This document shows, piece by piece, positions 45,801 through 55,741 of a DNA stretch of 64,000 bases; positions within the stretch are counted from its first letter, which is position 1, and every line of letters begins with the position of its first letter. The stretch covers positions 315,596,809 through 315,660,808 of the forward strand of contig JAUPFV010000001.1 of the NCBI GenBank assembly GCA_036936605.1, given 5' to 3'. The notes beneath the pieces were generated by a model. That model was not told the origin of the DNA. It ran no database searches and worked only from the letters and a program-made list of their open reading frames with translations. The stretch is from Limnanthes douglasii subsp. nivea (lineage: Eukaryota; Streptophyta; Magnoliopsida; Brassicales; Limnanthaceae). Position numbers and translations under genes: made by a program.

Positions 45801-46095
45801 GATCGAAGAAAGACGGGTGAAAGCTCATCTTAGAATGGCACACTATCAGGGCTTGATGAGAAGCAGGTTTGCTTCTAAAGTTAAAAGAAGAGATTTTCAA
45901 CCAGGAGATAAAGTATTAAGGAAAGTTTTCTTGCATACTAAGGAAAAGCTCTTCGGAAAGCTGGCCCCAACTTGGGAGGGTCCATATACTGTGGTTGAAA
46001 GAATCAAGCCTGGGACATACTGGTTGGAAGACAAAAATGGCAGGGTTTTAACTCACCCTTGGAATATTGAACACCTTCGAATGTACTTGGAATAA
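42808..46095 (+). CDS. pol: Element D RT, RNase H, archaeal-type RNase H and integrase
   Basis: Frame open from the TAG at 42807; first Met 42868 (numbering below). RT: QYPLWTANPVLVKKKNGKWRMCIDF, FMDAFSGYNQI, active site YIDDMM at residues 224-229. Ty3 RNase H/connection: VYYISKSLIDAERRYLKLEKLALALV, without the usual catalytic Asp. Archaeal-type RNase H: RTDGGSS (Asp 510), NNESEYEAAI, LLSDSQLL, ELADSLATIA, a full acidic set. Integrase: zinc region His 728, His 735, Ser 766, Cys 769, where Ser replaces the expected first Cys; core Asp 798, Asp 858, Glu 894 (D,D-35-E); C-terminal KVLRKVFLHTKEK to HLRMYLE. TAA at 46093. Apart from Ser 766 all catalytic motifs are kept. Confidence 0.95.
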   Translation, partial: QSEGLPGGEGEIDDPRETPRVLIPIEEVETHCLEEGKSVRIGSKMPPMLKEEMLKFLKNHQHVFAWCNADVTGVPPEVISHHLSVRRDVAPVVQKRRAFSKEKVDVIVQEVDRLTKMGHIKESQYPLWTANPVLVKKKNGKWRMCIDFTDLNRACPKDLYLVPRIDQLVDSTSGNKLLSFMDAFSGYNQIQVDPKDQEHTTFVTDRGLHCYKVMPFVLKNAGATYQRLVNKAFDDQIGRNMEVYIDDMMVKSVDEQLLLSDLQETFANLAKVNLKLNPEKCVFGVQSGKFLGYIISEHGIQPDPDQLNALFQMEPPRNIKEVQRLTGRLAALNRFISRSSDRCAPFFQTLRGAKGFEWTPQCNEAFNEIKKHLSSPKTLFKPVDGETLLVYLAVSSCAISVVLVREVDGHPHPVYYISKSLIDAERRYLKLEKLALALVIAARKMRPYFQAHPIIVRTSFPLKNVLQKEDISSRMTKWLVELGDFDIDFAPRTAVKAQPVADFLVKFHSDRDSEQPIDSKDKKVWIVRTDGGSSTMGSGAGICLTSPYGDNMYQAICFAFRASNNESEYEAAIARLKLAYICGAKRVKLLSDSQLLVHHALGLLEARKEQLVKYLLLLKNEALKFKAVVYEHIPRAENELADSLATIAYKESYPWIHVLESPSIELGKGGKEEVFEIQVHRPQDWRSPLIQYLSGGIVPLDKTQARTLKHMARGFIMIREVLYKKSYSKPLLRCLGDHESQMVLSELHDGEGSAHCGFRALTRRVLLSGYYWPSIMKDAKELVRRSDPCQRYSNEIHVPAIPLESISEPIPFARWGLDLVGPLPVASGWRKTIIVAIDYFSKWVEAAPLAGTTSKAVIKFILSNICYRFGVPQKITTDNGPQFDNREMESFCASRGIQHCFSSPFHPQANGQVEVANRTILSGLKKNLEGAAGKWPSYLQEVLWAYRTTPGAATQESPFALVYGMNAVAPIEKTLPSFRVHNFSGQANEMAIRNQLDLIEERRVKAHLRMAHYQGLMRSRFASKVKRRDFQPGDKVLRKVFLHTKEKLFGKLAPTWEGPYTVVERIKPGTYWLEDKNGRVLTHPWNIEHLRMYLE

Positions 46096-46150
46096 AACTT
46101 GTGTAAATATTTACTTGTTTAAACATCTATGTAAATATTTTGGGGCATAC

Positions 46151-46195
46151 CTTCCCCTCTTCGGTGGCACGGAGAGCTTTCAATGAAACTTGGTG
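46151..46195 (+). other. Conserved post-pol hairpin motif, copy in D
   Basis: About 60 nt behind the pol stop. 46157-46176 forms CTCTTCG/CGGAGAG, seven pairs including one T.G, around a GTGGCA loop, followed by CTTTCAATGAAACTTGGTGCC. Strongest stem of the four copies. Confidence 0.65.
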
Positions 46196-46548
46196 CCTTC
46201 TTCAAAATTCTCTAAGTATTTTCAAAATTTTGTCTCTTATCATACTACCCGGGTTAAAAGATCTAAGGGCTATTTAAATTCTAGCCGGAGAGTCTTAATA
46301 CTCTCACAATACAATAAAACTACTTAAACTCCAGCTATTTAAACAAATAATGAAAGAAGAGGATGCTTGAGCAAAATAAAATATTCATTCAACAACTTAA
46401 AACTGCCTTGGCCTTCCAAGGACTTTTTAAACAAGTTTGGGCACAGTACAAAAATCTGTCCGAATAATACGGACACCATCACAAAAAGAGTGCCTTGGCC
46501 TTCCAAGGACTTTAGTTCGAATAAAAGATAAACAAAATAAATTATAAG
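46196..46548. other. Spacer between D pol and aORF end
   Basis: Noncoding. TGCCTTGGCCTTCCAAGGACTTT occurs twice (about 46403-46425 and 46491-46513) and contains the palindrome CCTTGG..CCAAGG; it may serve in 3' end formation for one of the convergent transcripts. Confidence 0.5.
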
Positions 46549-49500
46549 TTAAGGTTGAGCCTTTGAAGATGGCTCACCCTTATTTGCTTTCTTGCCCTTG
46601 ATGTCGCTCTTCTCTTCGACTATCTTCTTACCCTTAGGGTCAATTTCTTCCTCACCTGGGCTCTCTCCGGTTTCCTCTTCATCACCGGACGAAGACTCAC
46701 TGGAGTACCCATCATCAACCATGGTCCAGTATGGGAGATCATCATCATCCACATAGCGCCATAATTCCCCTAATCTCCTCTTCGGGAATTTCTCGTGAAA
46801 CAAGAGGACCATATCAGACTTCACCTTTTGGATCATTAGCTCCTCGCTTTGGATCATCTCCCTGGCATAGGCGTTGATCTTGGCCTTGATCATGGCCTCT
46901 TGGTCCCTCACGAAAACAGCCTTCTCTTCAACAGCCTGAGTCACTGCATTCTCTAAAGCAATTTTGTCAGTGGTCAGGTTGGTGACGAGCTTCTCCTTGG
47001 CTGCAGTTTCTCCCCTTGAGATTGTCAGGTCTTTCTCCAGTCCGGACAGCTTAGCCCGGAGATCTTTTATGGTCTCTTCCAAAGAAGCAACTTTTGTGTT
47101 GTTTTCATCTTGATTCTTCTTTAGTTGGTCATTTGCCTCCTTGAGCAAATCAACCTTATTGGCAGCAGTCCGGAGGTCCTCGGACAGTTTTTCCTTCTCA
47201 GACTTGAGGTCTTTGATGGTGTCTGCCTGACTTCGGACTTGCCTTTCCAAAGTAAGCACTGGCTGTACATTGCTAAGAAGAGAATGGGCTATAACATCCC
47301 TCTCACTGGAAACCATAAAAGTCTTACCGTTGAAGTTAACTGTGTTGGAGCTGCTTGGAGGGACATAGGGCCCTGCGAACTCGTCTCTGGGCAGCCAAAG
47401 AAAATATTCACCAAGTCCACCCAGACCGGTGATGTCCATTTCGTCTAAGTTAAGCTCTCCCCCCTTAACTTCATCTGTGTGGAATTCCCTTGGGATCTCT
47501 TCTTGAAAGTCTCTTGGGATCGCTTCGGCCAGTGTAGGGTCAGTAGGGAAAGAGGGCTCCGGATCCCGGAGAGCAACCTCATCTCCTTGGGAAGTTTTCT
47601 TCTTCTTGGCCTCCCTATCAGCACTCTCACTTGTTTGCTTGCGAGTCCTCTTGGAAGCCCTTAGAGGTTTTGGAAGGTTCACTTCCTGCTTCTCGCTCTC
47701 CTGCTCCACCACTTGTAAAAGGGCTGCATCGATTTGAACCTGAGCCAGTTCCTCTGGGTCTGTTGGGGCCTCTTTCTCAGTATCGCCTTCCGCCTTCCTG
47801 TCTTTCTTCTTCTTGCCTTTCATTTTGCTTGGGGCTTTGGCCCGGGCAGGCAGGTAGAGTGTCTCGTCCAGCTCGTGGGACCTTCTTAACACAATGTCCT
47901 CATCAGGCTGGGTGGCCAGCTCTTCCCAGGTTAGGTCTCTCCGACCTGTCGTGTTCCACAGATGGGACCTTGCTAAGTTTCCAGAAGTGAAGGCCTTATG
48001 GAACCGATTCTCCCAGTTCTCTGCAGCCCATGCGTTGATTTTGCCACAGGTAGTCTGTCCGGCCTTCAGGTAGTCCCCGAATTCCTTTGGCAACTCTATT
48101 AAAACAAAAGAGAAATTGGTTAGTACAAAGAAGAAATGAGAGATTCGAACAGAAATTTAAAATAAAAACTTACGGTCACTCCTCCATCTACTCCTGAGGA
48201 GGCTTGGATTCTCTCCGGTCTTAATTTTCTTGCCATTTTCCCACGAGCCACTGACAAACAAGAATTGGCTCCTCCATTTTCTCTCCGACTCCAGGAGATC
48301 ATCAACAGCTTTAAGATCGTTCCCCATGTTGAAATGGTAGAAGGGGAACTGATGGTGCTTGCACAGGTTGGCCACTGCAGCGAACTCTTCCATAGGAAGA
48401 GGGATCCCGGATAGCCTGGATGCCATTATGCATGACATCAAGGTGAACCAACCATTGGGGCTTAACTGTGATGGGCAGAGTTTGACTAAGTGAAAGTAGC
48501 GCACTATCTCTGGGTCCAGTGAGAACCTGAGTCCCCAGTTGAATAGCTCCGTAAAGAAGACTATTCCATTCTTTTTACAATCCATCGGGGTCTCTGGATC
48601 GATGGGAATCCTTATCTTTACGTTCTCAGGGATCCCCCACTTTGTGCGCAATCTACCCAGATCTGAAGTATGGATGAACGCATACTTGGGCTTCAGCAAG
48701 GCCAAAAGATACTTGAACTCAACTTTATGAAAGCATGGCCCCACTCTCCCTTCAAGGCTCTCCGGCAGGTCCGGACGCCTCAGATATAAGTCCTCTTTGC
48801 CCTTCTTGGCAACAACAATAGCAGTATCAGCCTGTCCGGAGGACTCGGACTCAAATCTAACCTCCTCAGTGGAGTCCTCCATCCTCTCCTCCATAATCGT
48901 TGGGGGAGCTTCAGTAGAAGTAGTCTGGGGAGGATTGAGGCTTGGCAGAGCTGATCCTCCGGACTGTTGGCTGTCCGTATTTACTCGACTTCTCACCTCA
49001 ATTTGAGTTGCTGAGGTAGAAGATTCCTTGGGGGGTAGTGGGCTGCTGGCCTCTAGTCCTGACAGCCTCTCCCGGGGAGCCCTTATAGTTGCCCCAGACC
49101 CTGATTCACTATTTTTTGCCCCCGATTTCGAGGGTGTGTTTTTAGAAGAAAGCCCTTTGACCAACCGACTTGGCCTTTTCATGATTAACTTATCCGGGGA
49201 ATGGTCAGAGTCAGACCCCATAGCAATGAAAGAAGATTTTTTCCTAACACTTGTGACAGTAACTCCCGGTTCAACAGCAGGGATCGACTCCTGAACTGAG
49301 GAGCCAGATACTATGGGGGAGAGCGTTGATTGAAAGAGCTTTTTGGGTTTTGTACCTTTGGAAGAAGATGAACCTCTATCAGATTCTGCGACAGAAGAGG
49401 CTGGTTTCTCAATAGGCGACGATGGTAGCCCTGCAGCAAGTCGTTTTTCCTTCTCGACTCTTTGAGCTTTCTCCAATTCCGAGAGGTTAAGCCAGCCGCC

Positions 49501-49608
49501 CTTGATCAGTGCTGTTCTTGCTGTAAACATAAACAGCCAAGGAAGTTTTGAAGTTCTAGAGAGATAAAGCTCTGAGTGAAATTGCAGAGTGAAATTTGAA
49601 AGAGACAA
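46549..49608 (-). CDS. Element D antisense ORF (aORF), spliced, complete
   Basis: Two exons on the minus strand, 49608-48174 and 48095-46549, join in frame (one plus two bases of a codon) to about 993 residues. Residues 1-250 are Ser/Thr/Pro-rich. The conserved middle has FHKVEFKYLLALLKPKYAF, LRTKWGIPENVKIRIP, ELFNWGLRFSLDPEIVRYF, NGWFTLMSCIMASRLSGIPL and QFLFVSGSWENG; it recalls the plant PF04195 (gypsy-type transposon) domain, unverified. Exon 2 has INAWAAENWENRFHKAF, a Lys-rich nuclear-signal-like stretch, a long coiled coil (about residues 260-440 of exon 2, LKSEKEKLSEDLRTAANKVD) and an acidic then basic tail. It is convergent with pol and read toward it. The start at 49608 is not certain: a TTTATGTTTACAG site nearby could be a further acceptor. 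Function unknown. Confidence 0.82.
48096..48173 (-). other. Intron in element D aORF
   Basis: Minus strand: GACC|GTAAGT donor at 48173, acceptor TTTGTTTTAATAG ending 48096, 78 nt, T-rich before the acceptor. Splicing restores one open frame. Same place as in C and E. Confidence 0.82.
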
Positions 49609-49629
49609 TGAGACAGTGAAAAGTGAATT

Positions 49630-49641
49630 AGAATTTATAGT
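49630..49641 (-). promoter_or_regulatory. TATA box of element D aORF
   Basis: ACTATAAATTC on the minus strand, about 25 nt ahead of the first Met (49608) and 330 bp from the 3' LTR. The leader would be very short if this ATG is used, which supports a start further in or another intron. Repeated at 59016-59027. Confidence 0.45.
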
Positions 49642-49968
49642 AAATGTGAAAAAAGGAGTTGATTCCTAGGAGAATCCGAAAAGTTGGGCAATGATTAAAA
49701 GACGGCGCTGATGTCATTAATGGCATTTAAAAGAGGTAACTTGTTCGAGAAAGTGGTGCGAAGTTCAAGGTGAAAAAACGGCTAAAGTGACCAATCAGAG
49801 AATGACACGTGTCCCATTAACTCTGGCAAGAACCGTTTAGAATTCGTAACGTCCGGTCTGTCCGGGTTTATCCACAACTCTCTTCGAATCAAGAACCACT
49901 TCCTAAATCGGACTGTTTTTCAGTTCTTTGACAAGGACGCTTGTTCAAACACCTAAAAAAGAGGCTCC

Positions 49969-50478
49969 TGATGAGTCCGAATTCAGAACGCTCCCCGTAA
50001 GGGCAGACCAATGTAAATCTCCCCGGAAACCGGACAGACACTAAGAACTCAAATCGGACAGGATTTGAGTACCGGACAGATGACTTCGAAAACTGTGAGC
50101 CTGAGGCAGTTCGAACTATGACTAAAGTACTAAAAAACCTAAACACTTTCTGACTAAGCAACCTGCCTACTTACTTCAAAATTTATGGGTCTTTAAACAT
50201 GACCCGGGTCCATTAAATATGACCCGAAAGCCCATAAGGGCCCAAATAACATACTATAAATACTCAACCACCAGCATTAACTTCTGGTAATGAAAATTAA
50301 CTGCTGCCAAGCTGCTTAATTCTCTCTCCACCTTGAAACACCCTTACACCACCTTGAAACACCCTTATACCACCTTGAAGCACCCTTACACCACCTTAAA
50401 ACTCCACTTGAAATTACCGGCCTACCCTCAGGCTACTTTAATCCACACCAATAACAATTATGAATATATACATGCGTC
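49969..50478 (+). repeat. Element D 3' LTR, probable
   Basis: Starts TGATGAGTCC behind AAAAAAGAGGCTCC, parallel to the C and E junctions (GGGGGCTAC|TGATA). Contains CGGACAG repeats and the palindrome CTCAAATC-GGACAG-GATTTGAG (50048-50069), a TATA box (CTATAAATA, about 50252) and a 21-bp tandem repeat. The end at 50478 (GCGTCA) is inferred; there is no second LTR to compare. Confidence 0.55.
50328..50398 (+). repeat. 21-bp tandem repeat in D LTR
   Basis: CCACCTTGAAACACCCTTACA at 50328, 50349, 50370 and partly 50391. Also at 59714-59784. Confidence 0.9.
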
Positions 50479-50810
50479 AGGTAAGATAAAAGCACTAGAT
50501 GAGGTAAAAATTTGAAATTCAAACTCAAAATTTTAAAAATATTGGACAAATTTCGGCCAAATTTGAACAATACAACAACGATACGTAAGTCTTAGAACCG
50601 AAACTATGGAGGGTAATACCAAATATATGTTCCAAGTACAGTGGTAGTCTCTTTCCTTTTGTATGAGAGTTATGTCTTCAACGTTGGGGTATAGTAGCAA
50701 AGGCACACAAATGTGTAATTTTGAATTGTAAAAGATAAATAATATAGATTCACGTGTAGATGATTGCATTATAGATTATAGTTATGTGTTTTTCACAACA
50801 GATTATTATA

Positions 50811-51400
50811 CACAAGATACATTGCGTAAGTGGGTTAAGAAGACAAAAAAAATCACATGTTGGTTATCATATTAAAGCATCACGATGTTGCAAATAATAC
50901 AAATAATCCTCAAATATTGTTTGAGTGTAAGCGATATGGATGGTATAGTCGTTTGGTAGACCTAAAGGATTTTAATAGAAAATTGACCAAATCAAACAAA
51001 TATGGATGTATTTTTTAGCTTAAGGGAACTCGGTTAGTCCAGATGAATGGTCCTTAAAAGTTGTATGCAAGATTCACAACCATCCAGTTGTAAAACAGTT
51101 AGAAGGTCATTCACACGCGAGACAATTTTGTAAAGAATATTTGGCCTTTGTATAATATTTTACCTTCATGAGAACTCGCTTTCGAGAAATTTTGAGCGTA
51201 GTGAAAAAAGTTAAACATAAAAATGTAACATTCATGCGCACGGTATAGAATACTCGACAAAAATATCTAGTTTTGGAGAAAGATCATAATTGTAATACTT
51301 GTTAGGCATATTCAAAATATTTATTTATTTTAAATAACATCCAACCAAGATCAAAGTGATATCAATCTTGATATTAATAAAATGCTAGAATACTACGAGG
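50811..51400 (+). pseudogene. MULE (MuDR-type) transposase N-terminal remnant
   Basis: Frame-shifted translation gives SNKYGCIF, then W.LKVVCKIHNHPVVKQLEGHSHAR (about 51041-51122), TRFREILSVVKKVKHKNVTFMRT and NTRQKYLVLEKDHN (51174-51290). This is the zinc-finger-like region ahead of the catalytic core of plant MuDR transposases. The core, terminal inverted repeats and target duplications are not found. Dead. The region 50479-50810 ahead of it shows nothing. Confidence 0.72.
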
Positions 51401-51592
51401 CTATAATAAATAAGAACATTCTTATAATTTATGAAATATATGTAACTCAAAGTTTGAGTAAATATAAGTATTAGAAAGTTACCATCTTCATGAAAATATT
51501 ATATTCCTTGTGGTCCTTGTAGTATAAAAATAGTCAGATGTTGTTGGAATCCAAAAAAATATACATTATTTCTTATTCCTATTTTATTTCTA

Positions 51593-54025
51593 TTGAAGGG
51601 TACGCATCTTTTTGACTTTTTGCTTGAATATATTTCCATACCACTGATAAGCGCATCGAACTCCGACCCACGACGACTAGAGAATCCACCAACCTCTTCT
51701 ATGACATCTTCTGCAACAGTTTACCTTAATCCCTTGATGATTCGACACAAATATGTTATGTGTATTCAAGTTGCACATCTTCATATAAACAAATTAATTG
51801 GCCAACATAAATTTATGTCTCATAATATTAAAAGTTCCTTAAGTATAAACTGTTTAGCTTACGCAGATGATGTAATACTATTTCTAAATGGATCTTTATC
51901 AAACATTAAGAAACTTTCTAAATTTCTAGATACATATCAAATCCTTTCAGGCCAACAAATAAATAAACAAAAAACTACGTTTATAACTCATATATCAATG
52001 AATAGATCTATGATTAATTCTCTGGAAAATACTTAAGTTTCAAACAGGTAAACTTACATTTTAGATACTTAGGCATCCCAATTCACACCAATAAATGTTC
52101 CTCACTTTTTGAGTGACCTAATAGATAAAATAAAGAACAAAATAAATGAATGTAACTTTAAAAGCATATCTTATGGGGGTAGAATAACTTTAATTAAATC
52201 AATTCTTTTAACCAACCCAACTTACTATATGCAATCTGTTCAACTACCTTTGAATATAATTATAAGAATAAATAAACTTCTAAACAAGTTCCCGTGGGGT
52301 TACAATGATAATAGTAAAACAACAATATGGACCGGTTGGAATTCACAATGTAAACCATATAGTGAAAATGGTCTAAACCTAATAGACTTCAAAGACATAC
52401 AAAGGGCTTATTCTTTCAAACTTTATCTAGTTTTCAGAGATAATAAAACATTATAGGCTAACTTAATGCATTCTAAATACTTCCTAAACATACACTCTTT
52501 ACAATCTTCTTTAAGAAACACAAACTCTAAAACTTGGGAAAGAATATTTAGGATTAAAGAAGAGGTTAAATTATTTTTTTTGGAGATTAGGAAAATGAAA
52601 CTTAGACTTTTGGTTAGATAAATGGCATCACACTGACCCACTTATCACATTAACACCTACAAATATACCTCATTACACCCCTATAGAGGTAGCTGAATTT
52701 TGGACAAAGGACAATTGAGACTTATCAAAACTTTACTATTGTGTATTACCTGCCAATATTACCAGAATTTTAAAAACATATATTAATAAAAGTGTGGAAG
52801 ACTCCATCATTTGGAAACTTTCCCCTGATGGAACTTTTAATCTAAAGAATACAGTCAGTACAATAAGATACAAAGACATAACCTCAATAAAGATTTGGAA
52901 TAATATCTCTCCAAAGAAGTGATCCTTCACTCTTTGGAGAATATTAAACAAATTAATAAGTGTAGATACTATTTTACAAATAAAAGGTTTTCAACTTGCT
53001 TCAAAATGTCTTGCATGACAACATTTTGAAACTTTAGACCATGTTTTTATAGCATGTGAATCTTCCTAGAATGTTTGGTTATTCTTTTCTGAAAATTTGA
53101 CATTAGAATAAGTAGATACATGACCATAAATCACATTTTTAACTTATGGTTTCTATCGACATCTAATACAACTCATGTTAGAACCATCATAGCTGCATTG
53201 ATAGTGTGGTCAATCTGGACAGCTAGAAACAACTGCAAACATAAGAATATAGCTATTTCATACAAAAAGATCATCAATCAGATTTCATACATGCTCACAT
53301 CATAAGATATATCACTATCACTTAATAGAAAGCATTGGAAAGGTGATTCACACTTAGCTAAAGATCTGAACTGTTATAATCATTTAATATCAATCAGATT
53401 TCATAGATGCTCACATCATAAGATATATCACTATCACTTAATAGAAAGCATTGGAAAGGTGATTCACACTTAGCTAAAGATCTGAACTGTTATAATCATT
53501 TAATATATTCTAAACCTTTTATTTACATAAAATGGAATCCACCTACTCCCGACTTAAACTGGACTGTGATGGTTTATCATAATTCAATGGTGAATCAAGT
53601 TATGGATTTATATTAAGGAATGAAAAAGGTGAATTACTTATAGCTAAAGGTAGTTTAATAGGTAAATGTTCACCTCTAGTTACTGAAGTTTACTCACTAC
53701 TGAATGGTCTATTAAACTGTTAAGAAAAAGACTTAAAGCTGATTGACATTGAAATAGATTCATTAATATTGTTCGATATGCTAGCTTCAGGCAAATATCC
53801 TTGGTATTTAGAGAAAATACTACAATGTCTTAGAAACTTGATACAACCACAAATGACCCTTAAACATATTTATAGAGAACTAAATTATATCGCAGATTGG
53901 TTAGCCAAATTCACATTAAAAGAACACTCAAATTGTATATTCTCAGCTAACCAATCTCCAACAACATTAACTGATATTCTCATGTTAGAAGCTATAAATT
54001 TAGGACACTTTAGACTATCAGACTA
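51593..54025 (+). pseudogene. L1-type LINE, RT to RNase H
   Basis: 51593-52036 carries an intact-looking active site YADDVILFLNGS (tyrosine codon 51859) and FLDTYQILSGQQINKQKT, behind about 60 residues (PLISASNSDPRRLENPP) not recognised as LINE. 52109-52456: KINECNFKSISYGGRITLIKSILLT, then LLNKFPWGYND. zf-RVT about 52590-53100: FWLDKWHHTDPL, IIWKLSPDGTFNLKN, IKIWNNISPKK, FTLWRILN. RNase H about 53550-54025: ESSYGFILRNEKGELLIAKGS, LVTEVYSLLNGLL, RELNYIADWLAKFTLKEHS. Stops at 52036, 52456 and 53707 break it. A 116-bp tandem duplication lies inside. Confidence 0.85.
53275..53506 (+). repeat. 116-bp tandem duplication inside the LINE
   Basis: 53275-53390 and 53391-53506 are nearly identical (CATACATGC against CATAGATGC). 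The same duplication is at 62661-62892, so it is older than the 9.4-kb duplication. Confidence 0.93.
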
Positions 54026-55222
54026 AGACATTATCCTTAACACTAACAGGTAAACAGACTTAAAAAATTTGACCAAATGCATACTTGATATTCTTTTTTC
54101 AGGATGAGGCAACTACACAAGAACCACATATAGAAAGCATACCACCAGAGGAAGGCTGATAGAAATAATAAAGAGGTATGAGGAATGTACCTCAAGGATG
54201 AAGATGTATAATGAAGGAGAAAGATTATCATTCTTCAATAAAAACATCACAATAAAAACTCAACATGTATCCAAGATTTTTAACATTCATCACAACATGT
54301 AAACAAGATTGTACTACATTTCAACATTAATAAAAAAATTATTTCTTGGAAAAGAAAAAAAAGTTGCACATCTGCATGACTCGCTCAGACTGAGCTTGCA
54401 CTGGGTCTGTAGGTTGGGAATGCTTCGTTTGAGGAACACACGTTTTCTCACGATCATCAAACACGGTCTTCGCATCAAGAATAGTATGATCATAGAATCT
54501 TTTTGATTGCATTTGATTGTCTAAATACAAATAAAACAATCAAAGTTAGATAAAACATTGGATAAAGTAAACACGGAAATAATAAAAACAACATAAACTA
54601 TGCATGGAGGGTGTAAAGCACACCGGTGTTGCACGTGCCTATGCCCTCTAGGTGTGAAGCTCTACTCGTCAGGCGCATAGGCATGTGCACCTCGGTACAT
54701 GGGATCCACTCTGAGAAAACCCACAAAAACCATTGCCATAATTTTTGTAATTTAGCTAGAAAAAATAAGATTATTTCTACAATTCGACCTCCAAAACGAT
54801 ACTTTTAAACAAGATACCAACACATATATGGGAATCTAACAAAAAAAATCTATAATTTATCAAGATTAATAAAAGAACATAAAAGATTACATAAAGCCAA
54901 AAAACAAATACTCACCCAGTATCCACCTTAGAACCCTTAGTTCGAGGTATCCGAGTTCGTCGGTCTACGGAGGAGTTCATTGAAGTGAAAGTAGTTCGCC
55001 AAAATATATGAACAATAGATAGAGGACACAATGAAAAAGAAGATAAAAGAAAATATGATATGATTATTAATATGCAATTACATTTATAAATATAACAAGT
55101 ATATTTTTGTCTAAATTCCTAGAAAATAAAAAAAAACTTGAAACTAACTAAAGTAGAATATTCTATGGCGAGGCTTATCTTATTCCGAGAAAAAAAAAAT
55201 CTATATTGAAATTTAACTTATA
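54026..55222. other. LINE tail and unassigned spacer
   Basis: 54026-54300 is probably LINE 3' untranslated sequence. 54624-54695 forms a hairpin (see findings). The rest is AT-rich with no gene. Confidence 0.45.
54624..54695. repeat. Short inverted repeat / hairpin
   Basis: TTGCACGTGCCTATGCC (54629-54645) pairs with GCATAGGCATGTGCACC (54675-54691) with one or two mismatches; loop about 30 nt with CTAGG. GC-rich against its AT-rich surroundings. Confidence 0.6.
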
Positions 55223-55470
55223 CTCCCTCTGTCTCATAATATGTGTCTTTCTAGAAGAAATATTTTGTTTCATAATATTTGTCTTTCTCACTTTCCAATG
55301 AGCATTAATTACATATATTCTACTTTCAACCAATAAAATAGTTAGCCTATTGCACAAGTTATTAACTCCGCCAATCAAATTTACTTTCTTTTATCCTTTC
55401 AAAATCATGATTACTTTTCTTAATATTGACGAAAAAACCTTAAACGACTGATATTATGAGACGGAGGAAG
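55223..55470 (+). mobile_element. Stowaway MITE
   Basis: 248 bp. Terminal inverted repeats CTCCCTCTGTCTCATAATAT and, on the other strand, CTTCCTCCGTCTCATAATAT (18 of 20 match), flanked by TA (55221-55222 and 55471-55472). The CTCCCTCCGT end and TA duplication define Stowaway elements, mobilised by mariner-type transposases. No coding capacity. Confidence 0.95.
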
Positions 55471-55741
55471 TACTAAAATCGTGTTTCCAATGACCAATAA
55501 TAAACTCATACACATGCAAAAACAATTATGACTCAAACTTAACTCGTACTAATGCCAAGCTCCCGTGACCTAAACTGAATTTAGGTTGAGGCCACATCCC
55601 CTTCAATAAACAAAATTTCACTATTTCGAAACCAAAACCTTATAGTGGTCGAAATCGATTTTATGAAGTCGATCTGCATGCATGGCCGAACATCTTGAAC
55701 AAAGAACAAACCTTAAGTAAGTTAAGGTTTTTTAAATTTAA

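Larger units (their letters stand above)
40541..50478 (+). mobile_element. Ty3/gypsy element D (Tat-type), best preserved, lacks 5' LTR
   Basis: Gag, protease and RT-RNaseH-aRNaseH-integrase lie in one frame interrupted only by two TAG codons. They are followed by the post-pol hairpin (46157), the spliced aORF on the minus strand (49608-46549), the polypurine tract AAAAAAGAGGCTCC (49955-49968) and a probable 3' LTR. The left end fuses to element F inside gag, so no 5' LTR of its own is present. The GC content and coding integrity are clearly higher than in the surroundings, meaning recent arrival. Confidence 0.92.

Noticed and set aside
48539..49294. Plus-strand ORFs opposite the D aORF
   Set aside because: They lie opposite a spliced gene whose frame is conserved in C and E; no domain recognised.
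50333..50515. Small ORF with HPYTTLK repeats
   Set aside because: It is the 21-bp tandem repeat of the D LTR read in one frame (7 codons per unit); the same occurs at 59719.
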